Part shown: positions 1-8,909 of the stretch, piece after piece
How the letters are laid out: every line of letters starts with the position of its first letter
Position numbering within the stretch: position 1 is the stretch's first letter
Assembly (NCBI GenBank): GCA_021781615.1
Contig: JAJXWM010000007.1
Span: forward strand, 1-64,000
Origin: Pseudomonadota bacterium
Lineage (GTDB): Bacteria > Pseudomonadota > Gammaproteobacteria > UBA9339
Length of the DNA: 64,000 nt
Direction: 5' to 3'
Position numbers and translations under genes: made by a program
The notes under the pieces: model-generated
Told to the model about the DNA's origin: nothing
What the model saw: the letters and a program-made list of their open reading frames with translations, nothing else
Database searches by the model: none

Positions 1-1
1 A

Positions 2-2473
2 TCTGCTTTATTTGCGATTGGTGGTATGGGGATATTAAGCGGCTTGCTTGTTTCTCTATTAAATTCTAACGATGATTCTCCTGGTGCTGCCAATCCTAAA
101 GCTCAAGAAGAAGGCTCTAACAGTGATTCTCCTGGCGCTGCCAATCCTAAAGCTCAAGAAGAAGGCTCTAACAGTGATTCTCCTGGTGCCGCCAATCCTA
201 AAGCTCAAGAAGAAGGCGCAATTACTGCAGGTGGTGTTTCATTCACCGATCCGGGCTCTGCTAGTTTAGTTATTACTCATAGTTCTGGAACTTCCACAGT
301 TACGGTGACTGACATTGTTTTGGATGCGTCAATTCAAGGTGTTACTAAAGGGGTAATTCCAGATAGTTGTAAAAACCTAAGCGATACCAATCCTACATGT
401 AGTATCCCCCTAAACGCTACCGTAGATGCCTATGGTAGTGGCCAAGCTACCATTACTTATAGCGGTGGCGGTGGCACCAAGACAACGACAGCCACTGTAT
501 CAGTAGCGCCAGCGGTATTGAAATTATATTCTGGAGATCCTAGTGGTGGTACAGAAATTACCGAAAATTATATTCTTAGTGTTATTCCAGGTCCATCAGT
601 CTCAATCAACTTTTATTATAAAAACATAGGTAACTTTAGTTGGAAAAATCCGAGCGTAAAGTGGTATGACGATTTTGATACGCCTAACGAGTATGTTGTA
701 TTGCAGCCGGATAAAGGAACCAATCCTTGTAATAATCTCGCAAGTGTAGCCGCCAATGGTGGAACATGCACTTTTGCTCTTGATTATCAAAAACAGCATC
801 CAGGAGATTGGGGCACTATTCAGCCAACTGGTGCCAATCTTGGAATATTACTACTTAGAAATATAATTTCTGGCGGTGGTTTGTCGGTGGCGATAAACAA
901 TGATGACAGTGACTATCATCTTGGGTATCGATCTGTAAGAGTTACCAATGGGTATACCGTGCCAGGAAAAACAGGCACGATTAATATCACCAATATTTTG
1001 GTGCAAGATGGTTCACCAGCCACTGGCGGTGGTAATGTTGCAAGTACCTTAACAAATGATGGTGTGGTAAAAAAATGTGACCTTAGATCTAAAGCAGAAG
1101 CAACCGACTGTGATGGTTATAACAATATGACCAATGCTTGTCCTTCATCTGGAATACTTAATTCAGGAGAGTCGTGTTTAGTATGGTTCAAAGCTAATGA
1201 AAAGTATACTGCTAATACTAGTGGTAAAACTGTAGGGGATGTCATCCCTCTTCAAACCTATGATGTTAATAATGGTAGAATAAGGGTTGAGGTAGAAGGA
1301 ACGTTTACTATAGGTACAGCAGCTTCGAAGCCTTTGCTCGATTACGAGCGCATAAGTATCTTTAATGCTACATATTCGAACAATCTCTATGCTGGTGGTG
1401 ATTTTGCCAAGTTATATGGAAATAATATATTGAATGGAATGGCTAAATGGGATGGCAATAACTGGACTCCTCTATGGTCTCCAAGTGCTTTTGGAGTTAC
1501 CGGCGCTGGTGCTACAGTGAAAGCGCTAGCAACCTCAAAAGGTGATTTATATGTTGGCGGCAGTTTTACGACTGCTGGAGGAATTAGCGCATCTAATATA
1601 GCACGTTGGAACGGTCAGGCGTGGTCTGCTTTAGGTACTGGAGTTAGTGGTGGTACTAGCCCAGCGGTTTATGCACTTACTACTGATAGTAGTGGTAATC
1701 TTTATGTTGGAGGATCGTTTAGCACAGCTAGTGGGATACCTAATACAGTAAATGTTGCCATGTGGGATTTGAATAACACAGCGGGTGGTTGGTCAGCATT
1801 AGGTGAAGGTTTAAGTAGTAGTTCAGTAGGTACTCTAACATTTTGGAATGGTACGCTGGTTGCTGGTTCTATGAATGGTGCATTTGGTGAGAGTTTGCCA
1901 ATTATTGGGTTTACTATAGGTGGTGATACATGGCAAGCAGTTACTGATCCTATTGTTGGTGTTTGCCATAGTCTTGCAAGTCTGGGTACTTATTTATTTG
2001 CAGAAATGAGTGGTGACGTGTTCTACATAGCAGCGCTAGGGGCGAGTTGGCAGTCATTCAATAATCCTTTTATAAAAGGTATTATAGCCATTAATCCTTA
2101 CTATAAAGATACTGGTAGCGATATTAGTGTTGTAGCTCGTATGGTCGATTATATGGGCAATTCTCTTTTGGACTGTACACTTAATCCCTCTACTCCAGGT
2201 TCCTCAATATGTATAGAAGTAAGCGCTCTTCAGTGGCGAGTGCCACAATCACTAGCTTTTGCTGGTGGCAATCTTTATGCTTCTTATAATAATCTTAGCT
2301 CTACGAATTCTACTGGAATTTATCAAGGAAATAGTACTGCCACACCCATGCTTCTTCCTGGTGAATTAAATAACAATGACACTGCGTCGGTATATGCGAT
2401 GCAATCGGCTCCATCGTTGAATATTACTAACTATTATCCTAACTCAGCAACTTACACTCCTGGCGATTATTGA
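2..2473 (+). CDS. Giant exported beta-propeller protein, copy 1 (5' end outside window)
   Basis: The reading frame is open to the first base of the window, so the N-terminus (probably a signal peptide) is missing; an ATG at 26 is internal. The first visible residues (SALFAIGGMGILSG) match residues after the signal peptide of the paralogue at 47834 (SAAVMIGGIGVISA). Next come three near-identical 17-residue repeats (DSPGAANPKAQEEGSNS), two Ig-like stretches sharing the paralogues' AYGSGQATITY pattern and paired cysteines, and a C-terminal propeller with blades of the form LYVGGSFTTAGG...IARWNG..WSALG. I count about seven blades; the last ones are degenerate. The blades resemble those of the fungal cortical marker Rax2 and similar kelch/galactose-oxidase-like repeats. 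It is likely surface-exposed or secreted; function unknown. No catalytic motif was seen. Confidence 0.8.
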   Translation, partial: SALFAIGGMGILSGLLVSLLNSNDDSPGAANPKAQEEGSNSDSPGAANPKAQEEGSNSDSPGAANPKAQEEGAITAGGVSFTDPGSASLVITHSSGTSTVTVTDIVLDASIQGVTKGVIPDSCKNLSDTNPTCSIPLNATVDAYGSGQATITYSGGGGTKTTTATVSVAPAVLKLYSGDPSGGTEITENYILSVIPGPSVSINFYYKNIGNFSWKNPSVKWYDDFDTPNEYVVLQPDKGTNPCNNLASVAANGGTCTFALDYQKQHPGDWGTIQPTGANLGILLLRNIISGGGLSVAINNDDSDYHLGYRSVRVTNGYTVPGKTGTINITNILVQDGSPATGGGNVASTLTNDGVVKKCDLRSKAEATDCDGYNNMTNACPSSGILNSGESCLVWFKANEKYTANTSGKTVGDVIPLQTYDVNNGRIRVEVEGTFTIGTAASKPLLDYERISIFNATYSNNLYAGGDFAKLYGNNILNGMAKWDGNNWTPLWSPSAFGVTGAGATVKALATSKGDLYVGGSFTTAGGISASNIARWNGQAWSALGTGVSGGTSPAVYALTTDSSGNLYVGGSFSTASGIPNTVNVAMWDLNNTAGGWSALGEGLSSSSVGTLTFWNGTLVAGSMNGAFGESLPIIGFTIGGDTWQAVTDPIVGVCHSLASLGTYLFAEMSGDVFYIAALGASWQSFNNPFIKGIIAINPYYKDTGSDISVVARMVDYMGNSLLDCTLNPSTPGSSICIEVSALQWRVPQSLAFAGGNLYASYNNLSSTNSTGIYQGNSTATPMLLPGELNNNDTASVYAMQSAPSLNITNYYPNSATYTPGDY
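74..216 (+). repeat. Three tandem 51-bp in-frame repeats
   Basis: Units start at 74, 125 and 176; the third is cut short at about 216. Each full unit encodes DSPGAANPKAQEEGSNS, and the units differ at only a few third-codon positions. The block lies between the membrane-proximal segment and the first Ig-like domain, where the 47834 paralogue has its own linker built from NKGNET/NKNDET units. It is a hydrophilic spacer whose length could change by slippage. Confidence 0.9.
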
Positions 2474-2485
2474 CCAAATAATAGT

Positions 2486-2527
2486 CCCAGGGTTCCTTAT
2501 GTTCTTTCAGAACTTCGGAACCCTGGG
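2486..2527 (+). terminator. Hairpin after propeller gene 1
   Basis: CCCAGGGTTCC (2486-2496) pairs perfectly with GGAACCCTGGG (2517-2527), with a smaller GTTC/GAAC stem inside the loop. It begins 13 bp after the stop codon at 2471-2473. No T-tract follows directly; a second hairpin with a T-tract lies just downstream. Confidence 0.6.
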
Positions 2528-2538
2528 CTATATATATG

Positions 2539-2560
2539 ACGTTTCCTTCGGAACGTTTTT
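2539..2560 (+). terminator. Rho-independent terminator after propeller gene 1
   Basis: ACGTTTCC and GGAACGT form a short stem around TTC, with one bulge, followed at once by TTTTT. With the stronger hairpin just upstream it forms a double terminator for the gene ending at 2473. Confidence 0.65.
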
Positions 2561-2669
2561 CATCATATTTCTATAATACATCGTCCCGAAATTATAAAAT
2601 CCGTATTTGATTATACATTACCAACAAATGAATCAATATTTTATTTATTAAGGTTTGTTACCAAGAAAC

Positions 2670-2713
2670 GGGTGAGTAGAACAGCTGGATTGCTCCAGCT
2701 GTTCTACTCACCC
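2670..2713. repeat. Perfect 20-bp inverted repeat with 4-nt loop
   Basis: Arms at 2670-2689 and 2694-2713 are exactly complementary around TTGC. The right arm ends where the transposase remnant starts (2714), so this may be a broken IS end or a target-site structure. No T-tract follows, so a terminator role is less likely. Confidence 0.75.
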
Positions 2714-2860
2714 ACACGTTAGTGTTGATATGCAGAGTGGCTTAATAAATAAAATAGCACTAACACCAGCGAATATTACGGATTCTAAGGGGCTAAAAAA
2801 TTTTTGTCCAAAACAAGGAGCTGTTTATGCAGATAAAGGTTCCTACACCAGTAAACTTTC
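2714..2860 (+). pseudogene. IS5-family transposase remnant
   Basis: The frame reads HVSVDMQSGLINKIALTPAN then ITDSKGLKNFCPKQGAVYADKG, which I recognise as the middle of IS5-type DDE transposases (the VDM...G.I......A...D stretch followed by the second-Asp ADKGY region). Only about 50 codons survive; the N-terminal and C-terminal catalytic parts are absent. The homology stops around ADKG, and the opposite-strand gene that follows takes its last codons from this DNA. It is an old, inactive fragment. Confidence 0.7.
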
Positions 2861-3460
2861 GCGACACACTGATAATTCGTTTTCATCTGTAACTAACTCA
2901 CCTCTAACTCGGTGATCGTTTTCAACTTCTTCGCCATTTACAAGTTTAGCAAATTTTTCAATTTTACCATTATTAAGTCCACCAGAAACTCCAAGCAGAT
3001 CTATAGGGGCATGGCGCCCACTATATGCACCTATTGACCACGCATCCTGATTATCACTATAGCGTTGAAAAATAGTGGTTGCGTACACTTCACCACTGTA
3101 CAGGTTTCTCCATTTAAATGTTATAAATAGCCTATTATATTTATCGATACCTTTCATTATAGGAGCTCTCAATTCTTCTGGTTTAATAAAATCAATATAT
3201 CCAGTATCTCCCCTCCTATCTTTTATATCTAAAATAGGTAGACTGTCATATGCTTCTTGTCCTCCCACTGCAGCAATAATTTTATCTAATGTTTTGGTAC
3301 GGTCCTTCGCCATTGCTTCTCGTAATGCTTCTTCTTTTAACCAATCAATAACCGTATCGTACACCTCATCTGAACCTAAAGTTCTATCTGAACTACTCCT
3401 AGCAAAAGCAGAAGAACAAACAAAAAACAACAAAACAATTAAAATTGATATACGCTTCAT
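2843..3460 (-). CDS. Small exported protein of unknown function, 3' end in IS remnant
   Basis: The start at 3460 is chosen because AAGGAA lies 5-10 bases upstream and because MKRISILIVLLFFVCSSAFA is then a clean signal peptide ending AFA; an upstream ATG at 3490 would add a charged extension. The mature protein (about 185 residues) is hydrophilic with no recognised domain. It has a mixed alpha/beta pattern, with TFKWRNLYSGEVYATTIFQRY as a possible core strand pair and a GVSGGLNNG loop. The last codons (roughly CRESLLV) fall in the transposase remnant, so the original C-terminus was probably replaced. Likely periplasmic. Confidence 0.6.
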   Translation of the reverse strand: MKRISILIVLLFFVCSSAFARSSSDRTLGSDEVYDTVIDWLKEEALREAMAKDRTKTLDKIIAAVGGQEAYDSLPILDIKDRRGDTGYIDFIKPEELRAPIMKGIDKYNRLFITFKWRNLYSGEVYATTIFQRYSDNQDAWSIGAYSGRHAPIDLLGVSGGLNNGKIEKFAKLVNGEEVENDHRVRGELVTDENELSVCRESLLV

Positions 3461-3490
3461 ACTTTTCCTTTTCTTATAATTTAACAACAA

Positions 3491-3938
3491 TTGTTAAACA
3501 ATTAAACAAATCGTGCCGCAGTAGTATAGCAAAATCTTGGGGGGCTGCATTAAGGGAATGCTTATCTATCTTACTTTGTTTTCGGTAACATTTAATGTAA
3601 GTCAATTCGACTCTTAATGTTAATTTGATAAAATACCCGAAAGTGGAGTAAAGTAAGCAAAAGATTAGTTTGGCTGTAGTCCATTAATTTTTATGATATT
3701 TATGTTAATAGCGGTTGGTCAGTGAGGTTTGATTGAATGTTTCTAATGCTTTTTCCTAAACACGGTGTATCTTTAATGTCTTTCTAAGAAGAAGTTCCCC
3801 TGACTTTGAAAAAAGCCAGCTAGTATTTTTATGGGTTTTTATTTTAATTATGAGTATTGGAGCCTGCGGTCACGAGTATTAATAAAGATCGCAGGCTTGA
3901 GGTGAAAACAGACGATAATCGATCATTAAGGAGCAATT
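3491..3938. other. Gene-free stretch upstream of the amino-acid transporter
   Basis: About 450 bp with no credible ORF on either strand. It is AT-rich and should hold the divergent promoters for the exported protein at 3460 and the transporter at 3939. The only clear structure is the hairpin at 3861-3897. Confidence 0.6.
3861..3897 (+). promoter_or_regulatory. Leader hairpin before HAAAP transporter
   Basis: AGCCTGCGGTC (3861-3871) pairs with GATCGCAGGCT (3887-3897) except for one G-T position. It ends 41 bp before the transporter start and is not followed by a T-tract. It could be a leader element, an operator or a terminator for upstream transcripts; the sequence does not decide. Confidence 0.4.
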
Positions 3939-5180
3939 ATGACGGTAGGTAAGTTTATTGGTTGCGTGATGATGGTGGTTGGTAGTGCAATAGGCGCTGG
4001 AATACTTGCGATGCCAATACAAATTTCTGGCGCCGGTTTCCTTTGGTCATCAGTTGCCATAATAACAGCGTGGGTTATCTTAACTATAACCGGATTGCTA
4101 GTTATTGAAATGAGTTTAGCGTTACCGAGTCAATCTTGTAGTTTCGGTTCTATGGCAGAAAAGACTCTTGGTACGCCAGGAAAAATCGTTACTTGGATCT
4201 CCTATGTGTTATTACTTTGCTCAATATTATGTGCTTATGTTGCAGGGGAGTCCTCTTTTGTTACTAATCTGGTCGAGACAGAGTTGCATATAAATGTTCC
4301 CTATTGGGTAAGCGCCCTATTGTTTGTTTTGGTATTTGGCGCGGCAGTGTTTTGGAGTACTAGGGCGGTTGATTTTTTTAATCGAGGTTTAATTAGTGTT
4401 AAAGGTTTGTTACTAATCGCCACCTTGGTCTTAACTTTGCCTCATGTCAATGTTGAACATTTGCTCCATGGTCAAGATATTGGGAGGACTAAATATCTTT
4501 TTATCGCTTCACCGGTTTTTTTACATATATTTAACTTTCATTTTGTTCTTCCGAGCATAAGAATGTACGTTGGTGATAAGCCTAATATTTTAAAATGGAT
4601 AGTAATTACTGGAACTACAGTTTCGTTGATAATTTATTTGTTATGGGCGGCTGCTTCCTTGGGTATCGTGCCTCTTACGGGAGAAAACGGTTTTATTTCC
4701 CTTGCGCAACTAGATCATCCAGCTGACGGCCCTGATTTTGTTAAACTTATAACTGCGATCGTTAATAGTAGTTGGGTTACTGCTTGTATTAATGGTTTTT
4801 TTAATGTTTCGATGACGACCTCATTTTTGGGCGTATCCTTAGGGTTATTTGATTTTCTCGCGGACGGCTTTAAGCGCCCAAATACTCATTTTGGACGTTT
4901 ACAAACCTCTTGTTTAACTTTTATTCCGCCAATTATCTTTGCGGTTTTTTATCCCCACGGTTTTATTTTGGCGTTAAACTATGCGGCTTCTTTTATCGCA
5001 ATTTTGTGTCTTATTTTGCCGGCGCTCATGGTTTATCGGTTACGTAAAAGTACCGAGCTGAAGTCGTCGTACCGTGCAATAGGTAACAACGTATTTTTCT
5101 TTATGGTAATTTTGCTTGGAGCGGTCATGTTTATATTGCCGATTTTAACAAACTTGCATTTATTGCCAGAGATTAGTTAA
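3939..5180 (+). CDS. Aromatic amino-acid permease, HAAAP family (TyrP-like)
   Basis: 413 residues, about eleven hydrophobic segments, the usual size of the hydroxy/aromatic amino-acid permease family (TyrP, Mtr, TnaB). The N-terminus has the family signature GCVMMVVGSAIGAGILAMP. It should import tyrosine or tryptophan by proton symport across the inner membrane. GAGCAA lies 6-11 bases before the ATG. It stands alone, converging on the amylase gene, and the two coding regions overlap by 8 bp at their 3' ends. Legionella and Coxiella carry several paralogues of this family, so the exact substrate cannot be assigned. Confidence 0.88.
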   Translation: MTVGKFIGCVMMVVGSAIGAGILAMPIQISGAGFLWSSVAIITAWVILTITGLLVIEMSLALPSQSCSFGSMAEKTLGTPGKIVTWISYVLLLCSILCAYVAGESSFVTNLVETELHINVPYWVSALLFVLVFGAAVFWSTRAVDFFNRGLISVKGLLLIATLVLTLPHVNVEHLLHGQDIGRTKYLFIASPVFLHIFNFHFVLPSIRMYVGDKPNILKWIVITGTTVSLIIYLLWAAASLGIVPLTGENGFISLAQLDHPADGPDFVKLITAIVNSSWVTACINGFFNVSMTTSFLGVSLGLFDFLADGFKRPNTHFGRLQTSCLTFIPPIIFAVFYPHGFILALNYAASFIAILCLILPALMVYRLRKSTELKSSYRAIGNNVFFFMVILLGAVMFILPILTNLHLLPEIS

Positions 5181-7119
5181 CAAAATCTATAGAAATTGCT
5201 ATTGCCTCAAATGGTGGGACTTCAATGGTAGCAAAACCGTAGTTTTCGACGGTTACGCTTGGGCCATACATTTGTCCAGAAACCAAGTGACAGGCAATTA
5301 AATTGTAGTAATTACCTACTGGTAATCCCGTTTCAAAGCGACGATTTATTGGTTTATCTGTGGCATTAATAACTACAAATCCAACGGCAACCACATATTC
5401 TTTTGGTTTTTGCTGAACGCGAGAAAACGCTATTTGATTACCATTGGTCCAGACGTGCGATATTCCAGGGGCATTTTTGGTTTTGTTATGGAATAAAACC
5501 ATGTTAGCAATTGCATTCCATCTATGTTGTGCTACCCACGGTGAATTTTTGTCAAAGCAGGTGCATCTACCGTCTTGCCAAACTGGCGTGGTGGGTATTG
5601 GATCGTTATGTTCGGTAAAGTTGAAACTTGACATTATTTTTGGCACACCAAATGGCCAAGCTAACATGAAGACATAAGCTAGAACATAAGCATTGTTTTG
5701 GGTGCACTTATAGTTTAGCATGTTTGGCATCATTCTTTCGGTGTCGTGGTTATCAATTACTACCACGGTACGGTTTTCTGGATAATGAATCCAAGAGCTG
5801 CCAAAAGAATATTCTACTAGTTTTTGTAGATTATCATTGCGGTTATTAATGGCATCGGATAAAAATTCTCCATATTTGAAAGCGGTGACATAACCAACTC
5901 TAAAATATTTTTCCATAAAACTATACACATCCATGCCCATTGGGGTGCCAGTGTAGTATTCTTGATAGAGGAACGGTTTTGAGCCATCACTAGTTCTTAA
6001 GCCGGCAAATATTTTTTCAACGGCCTTAATTTTTAAGTGTTTGGCTGCGTCGATTCTAAAACCATCAACTCCAAGCGATAACAAATATTTTACATATTTA
6101 CGTAGTATTTCTATGACGTGGGGGTTAGTCAAGTCGAGTTTTGGCAAATTGAGAAAATCGTAGTGTTCAAGATGCCATACGCCTTCTAGTCGGCAATAGT
6201 CTTCATTGGAGATTTGTTTATTACCTTGGTGACTGAAGTGGTAGAAGTCATCGTGTTCATAGTAGTCGTTATCTTTGTTGAGTGGACCGTAATGATATTT
6301 GGAAAATGTAGTGTCATTAGTGCCGAGGTGTGTTTGATCCGTTTCATTAAATTCAGCCATGTGGTTGATAATTAGGTCAGCATAAACTTTTAAATTATAG
6401 CTATGACAAAAATCGACCATTTTTATAAAATCTTCTTCGGTACCATAAAACTTACTTAATTGATAACTGACCGGTTGATAGATGGCCCACCACGGGTTGC
6501 CTGATTTTGCTACAAATTCTTGTGGAGGGAATATTTTGATGGCGTCATAACCATGCTCTGCCAAGAAAGGAACTTCATACATAATGTCCGACCATTTCCA
6601 GCCGAACAATAAGAGAATAGAGTTGGGTGGCGTTATTGCTTTATCTTCAACTAAGTGAATCTGATCTTGTTCGCTCGCATTATATTGGACTAGCTTGTTT
6701 TCAGAGTAAACGAGCTTTTTCGATAGCTCGAGTGCCAAATTTTGCATTAGTTTTTCGGAGATCGGCAGCCCTTTTGGATCTTGTTTGATTTTGGCAACAT
6801 TAAATATTAGCGCGGTGGTTTTTTTAATGGCGGTAACAGTGGCTGATCGAGGATTGTTGGTAATGGCACCTATTTCGCCAAGGACACTGCCAGCCTCTAA
6901 GGTAGCAAGCTGAATAGTTTCTTCTGGTAAATCCCTTTTTTTGCTAACATCAACTTGACCGTTTAGAATAACGTAGATCTCTTGGCCGATTTCTCCTTCG
7001 TGGATTAAAATTGAATCTTTTTCGAAAATCTCTGTTTTTGCCGACTGTAAAAGATAAACTAATTCTTCTTGGGTGAGATTTTTAAAAAGAGGGGTTGCTA
7101 GTTTTTCTGTTATTTCCAT
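5173..7119 (-). CDS. Cyclic-nucleotide-binding domain fused to GH13 alpha-amylase
   Basis: 648 residues with no signal peptide, so cytoplasmic. Residues 12-130 form a CNB domain with a phosphate-binding cassette (LGEIGAITNNPRSATV, Arg91). Residues 165-648 form a GH13 barrel with all four conserved regions: DLIINH (248-253), GFRIDAAKH with nucleophile Asp357, YQEY with acid/base Glu387, and VIDNHD with Asp459. It should hydrolyse alpha-1,4-glucans such as glycogen or maltodextrins. The CNB domain suggests allosteric control by a cyclic nucleotide. A promoter is visible at 7173-7201. The gene stands alone with no glycogen operon nearby. The two domains are certain; the regulatory link is inference. 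Confidence 0.88.
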   Translation of the reverse strand: MEITEKLATPLFKNLTQEELVYLLQSAKTEIFEKDSILIHEGEIGQEIYVILNGQVDVSKKRDLPEETIQLATLEAGSVLGEIGAITNNPRSATVTAIKKTTALIFNVAKIKQDPKGLPISEKLMQNLALELSKKLVYSENKLVQYNASEQDQIHLVEDKAITPPNSILLLFGWKWSDIMYEVPFLAEHGYDAIKIFPPQEFVAKSGNPWWAIYQPVSYQLSKFYGTEEDFIKMVDFCHSYNLKVYADLIINHMAEFNETDQTHLGTNDTTFSKYHYGPLNKDNDYYEHDDFYHFSHQGNKQISNEDYCRLEGVWHLEHYDFLNLPKLDLTNPHVIEILRKYVKYLLSLGVDGFRIDAAKHLKIKAVEKIFAGLRTSDGSKPFLYQEYYTGTPMGMDVYSFMEKYFRVGYVTAFKYGEFLSDAINNRNDNLQKLVEYSFGSSWIHYPENRTVVVIDNHDTERMMPNMLNYKCTQNNAYVLAYVFMLAWPFGVPKIMSSFNFTEHNDPIPTTPVWQDGRCTCFDKNSPWVAQHRWNAIANMVLFHNKTKNAPGISHVWTNGNQIAFSRVQQKPKEYVVAVGFVVINATDKPINRRFETGLPVGNYYNLIACHLVSGQMYGPSVTVENYGFATIEVPPFEAIAISIDFVN

Positions 7120-7172
7120 TTTTATGTTTTCCGTAAGGTAAATTTAGCATATACAACTTATAAGTTCTTATG

Positions 7173-7201
7173 ATTATAAGATTATCCTATGTTTGACGCA
7201 A
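7173..7201 (-). promoter_or_regulatory. Sigma-70-type promoter for CNB-amylase
   Basis: On the minus strand, TTGCGT (7196-7201) is followed after exactly 17 bases by TATAAT (7173-7178). Transcription would begin near 7166, leaving a leader of about 47 nt before the ATG at 7119. Confidence 0.55.
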
Positions 7202-7388
7202 TAGAGTTCTTTCAACCCTGTCGCGAATTCGTGATATGACCGACTTAGTTAACAAGTTAGTTGACCGCTTGCGGCTGCCAGATGTTTTTTTGAAGGGTTT
7301 TGAAAGATGTCTAACATAAAAGAGGATTTTAATCTCCGTAAAAACCCCGGTGGTGAGCTATTGCTAAAAATTCGCTATGCTCTCTGAT

Positions 7389-8909
7389 ATGGTTCTTGCT
7401 GTTATACATAGTCGTGCAACTTTTGGGATTGAAGCGCCGCCGGTTACTATTGAGGTGCATATTTCTCCCGGCATTCCCTCTCTTTCGATGGTGGGTTTAC
7501 CAGAGACGGCAATCAAAGAGAGTAAAGATCGAGTACGTAGTGCACTGATTAATTCTGGTTTTGAGTTTCCACCAAAGCGGATCACGATCAATCTGGCGCC
7601 GGCGGATCTACCTAAAAAAGAGGGCGGTCGTTTTGATTTGCCTATTGCCATTGGAGTTTTATTAGCATCAGAGCAAATAGAGGTGGACAATATTTCGCAA
7701 TATGAGTTTGCTGGTGAGCTTGCTCTTGATGGCGGATTGCGCCCGATCAGCGGGGCTTTGCCCTTGACTTTGGCGGTCAAAAAGGTGGGGCGGGTTTTGT
7801 TTTTATCCAAAGAAAATGCTGATGAATCGATGTTGGTGCGGGATGTTAAAATTTTAGCCGCGGGGCACTTGCTTGAGGTGTGCGCGCATTTAGCCGGGTC
7901 CAAAATTATCGAACTTTATCAAAAGCAATCACCCCCAAAAGCACCAGAATTTAAATTAGATGTCAGCGATGTTTATGGTCAGGAACATGCTAAGCGGGCA
8001 TTAGAAATAGCAGCGGCTGGTGGGCATAGTTTGTTGATGATTGGACCACCTGGAGTTGGTAAAACCATGCTGGCTAATCGTCTCATTACAATTTTACCAG
8101 AGATGAATGATGATGAAGCGCTAGAAACCGCAGCCTTATATTCTATTTGCGGTAAAAAAAATCATTTAGATTTTTGGCGTATTCGTCCCTTTAGAGCGCC
8201 GCATCATACTGCTTCAAGTGTTGCGCTAGTTGGAGGTTCAAGTCCACCACGTCCTGGCGAAGTTTCTTTAGCGCATAACGGGGTTTTATTTTTAGATGAA
8301 CTATTAGAATTTAATCGCGGAGTTTTAGAATCGTTACGTGAGCCACTTGAATCAAAACATATAACGATTTCACGGGCAGCTCACCAGGCGATATTTCCGG
8401 CAAAATTTCAGTTGGTGGTAGCAATGAACCCTTGTCCTTGCGGATATTATGGTGATAGTCGTGGTGGTTGTAATTGTACCTCTGATCAAGTTCAGCGTTA
8501 TTTAGCGCGTATTTCCGGCCCATTTTTAGATCGTATTGATCTTTGGGTTTCGGTTGCTTCTTTGGCGCGAAATGTTTTAACTTCTGTCGAAGATTATAGA
8601 GCTGCCAGCGCCGACATCAGAGCGATGGTTGTGCAAGCGCAAGAAATGGCATTTAGTCGAGCTGGAAAAATCAATGCGGATCTTGCTAATAAAGAGATTG
8701 AGAAATTTTGCGTGCTTTCAGAAGAAGATAAAATTTTTTTGGAAGAAACCATAGATAAATTTAAGTTTTCTGCCCGGTCTTATCACCGTATTTTAAAAAT
8801 AGCTCGAACCATAGCCGATCTTGATGGGCAGAAATCAATTCAAAGTCGTCACCTAAAAGAGGCAGTTGGGTATAGGAGGAAGTTCTCTATTCAACATAAA
8901 AATGTTTAA
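7389..8909 (+). CDS. comM: ComM/YifB Mg-chelatase-like AAA+ ATPase
   Basis: 506 residues, matching the full ComM length. N-terminal ChlI-like domain (IHSRATFGIEAPPVTIEVH, then GLPETAIKESKDRVRSA), AAA+ core with Walker A GPPGVGKT (about residues 219-226) and Walker B VLFLDELLEF, then a cysteine-rich insert (NPCPCGYYGD) and the C-terminal Mg-chelatase lid. ComM is a hexameric helicase that drives branch migration during natural transformation. The start at 7389 aligns exactly with the E. coli N-terminus (MSLSIVHTR versus MVLAVIHSR); an ATG at 7377 is also possible. Neither has a good Shine-Dalgarno. Possible promoter TTGAAG-16-TAACAT at 7290-7317. A MITE-like repeat starts at the stop codon. 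Confidence 0.92.
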   Translation: MVLAVIHSRATFGIEAPPVTIEVHISPGIPSLSMVGLPETAIKESKDRVRSALINSGFEFPPKRITINLAPADLPKKEGGRFDLPIAIGVLLASEQIEVDNISQYEFAGELALDGGLRPISGALPLTLAVKKVGRVLFLSKENADESMLVRDVKILAAGHLLEVCAHLAGSKIIELYQKQSPPKAPEFKLDVSDVYGQEHAKRALEIAAAGGHSLLMIGPPGVGKTMLANRLITILPEMNDDEALETAALYSICGKKNHLDFWRIRPFRAPHHTASSVALVGGSSPPRPGEVSLAHNGVLFLDELLEFNRGVLESLREPLESKHITISRAAHQAIFPAKFQLVVAMNPCPCGYYGDSRGGCNCTSDQVQRYLARISGPFLDRIDLWVSVASLARNVLTSVEDYRAASADIRAMVVQAQEMAFSRAGKINADLANKEIEKFCVLSEEDKIFLEETIDKFKFSARSYHRILKIARTIADLDGQKSIQSRHLKEAVGYRRKFSIQHKNV

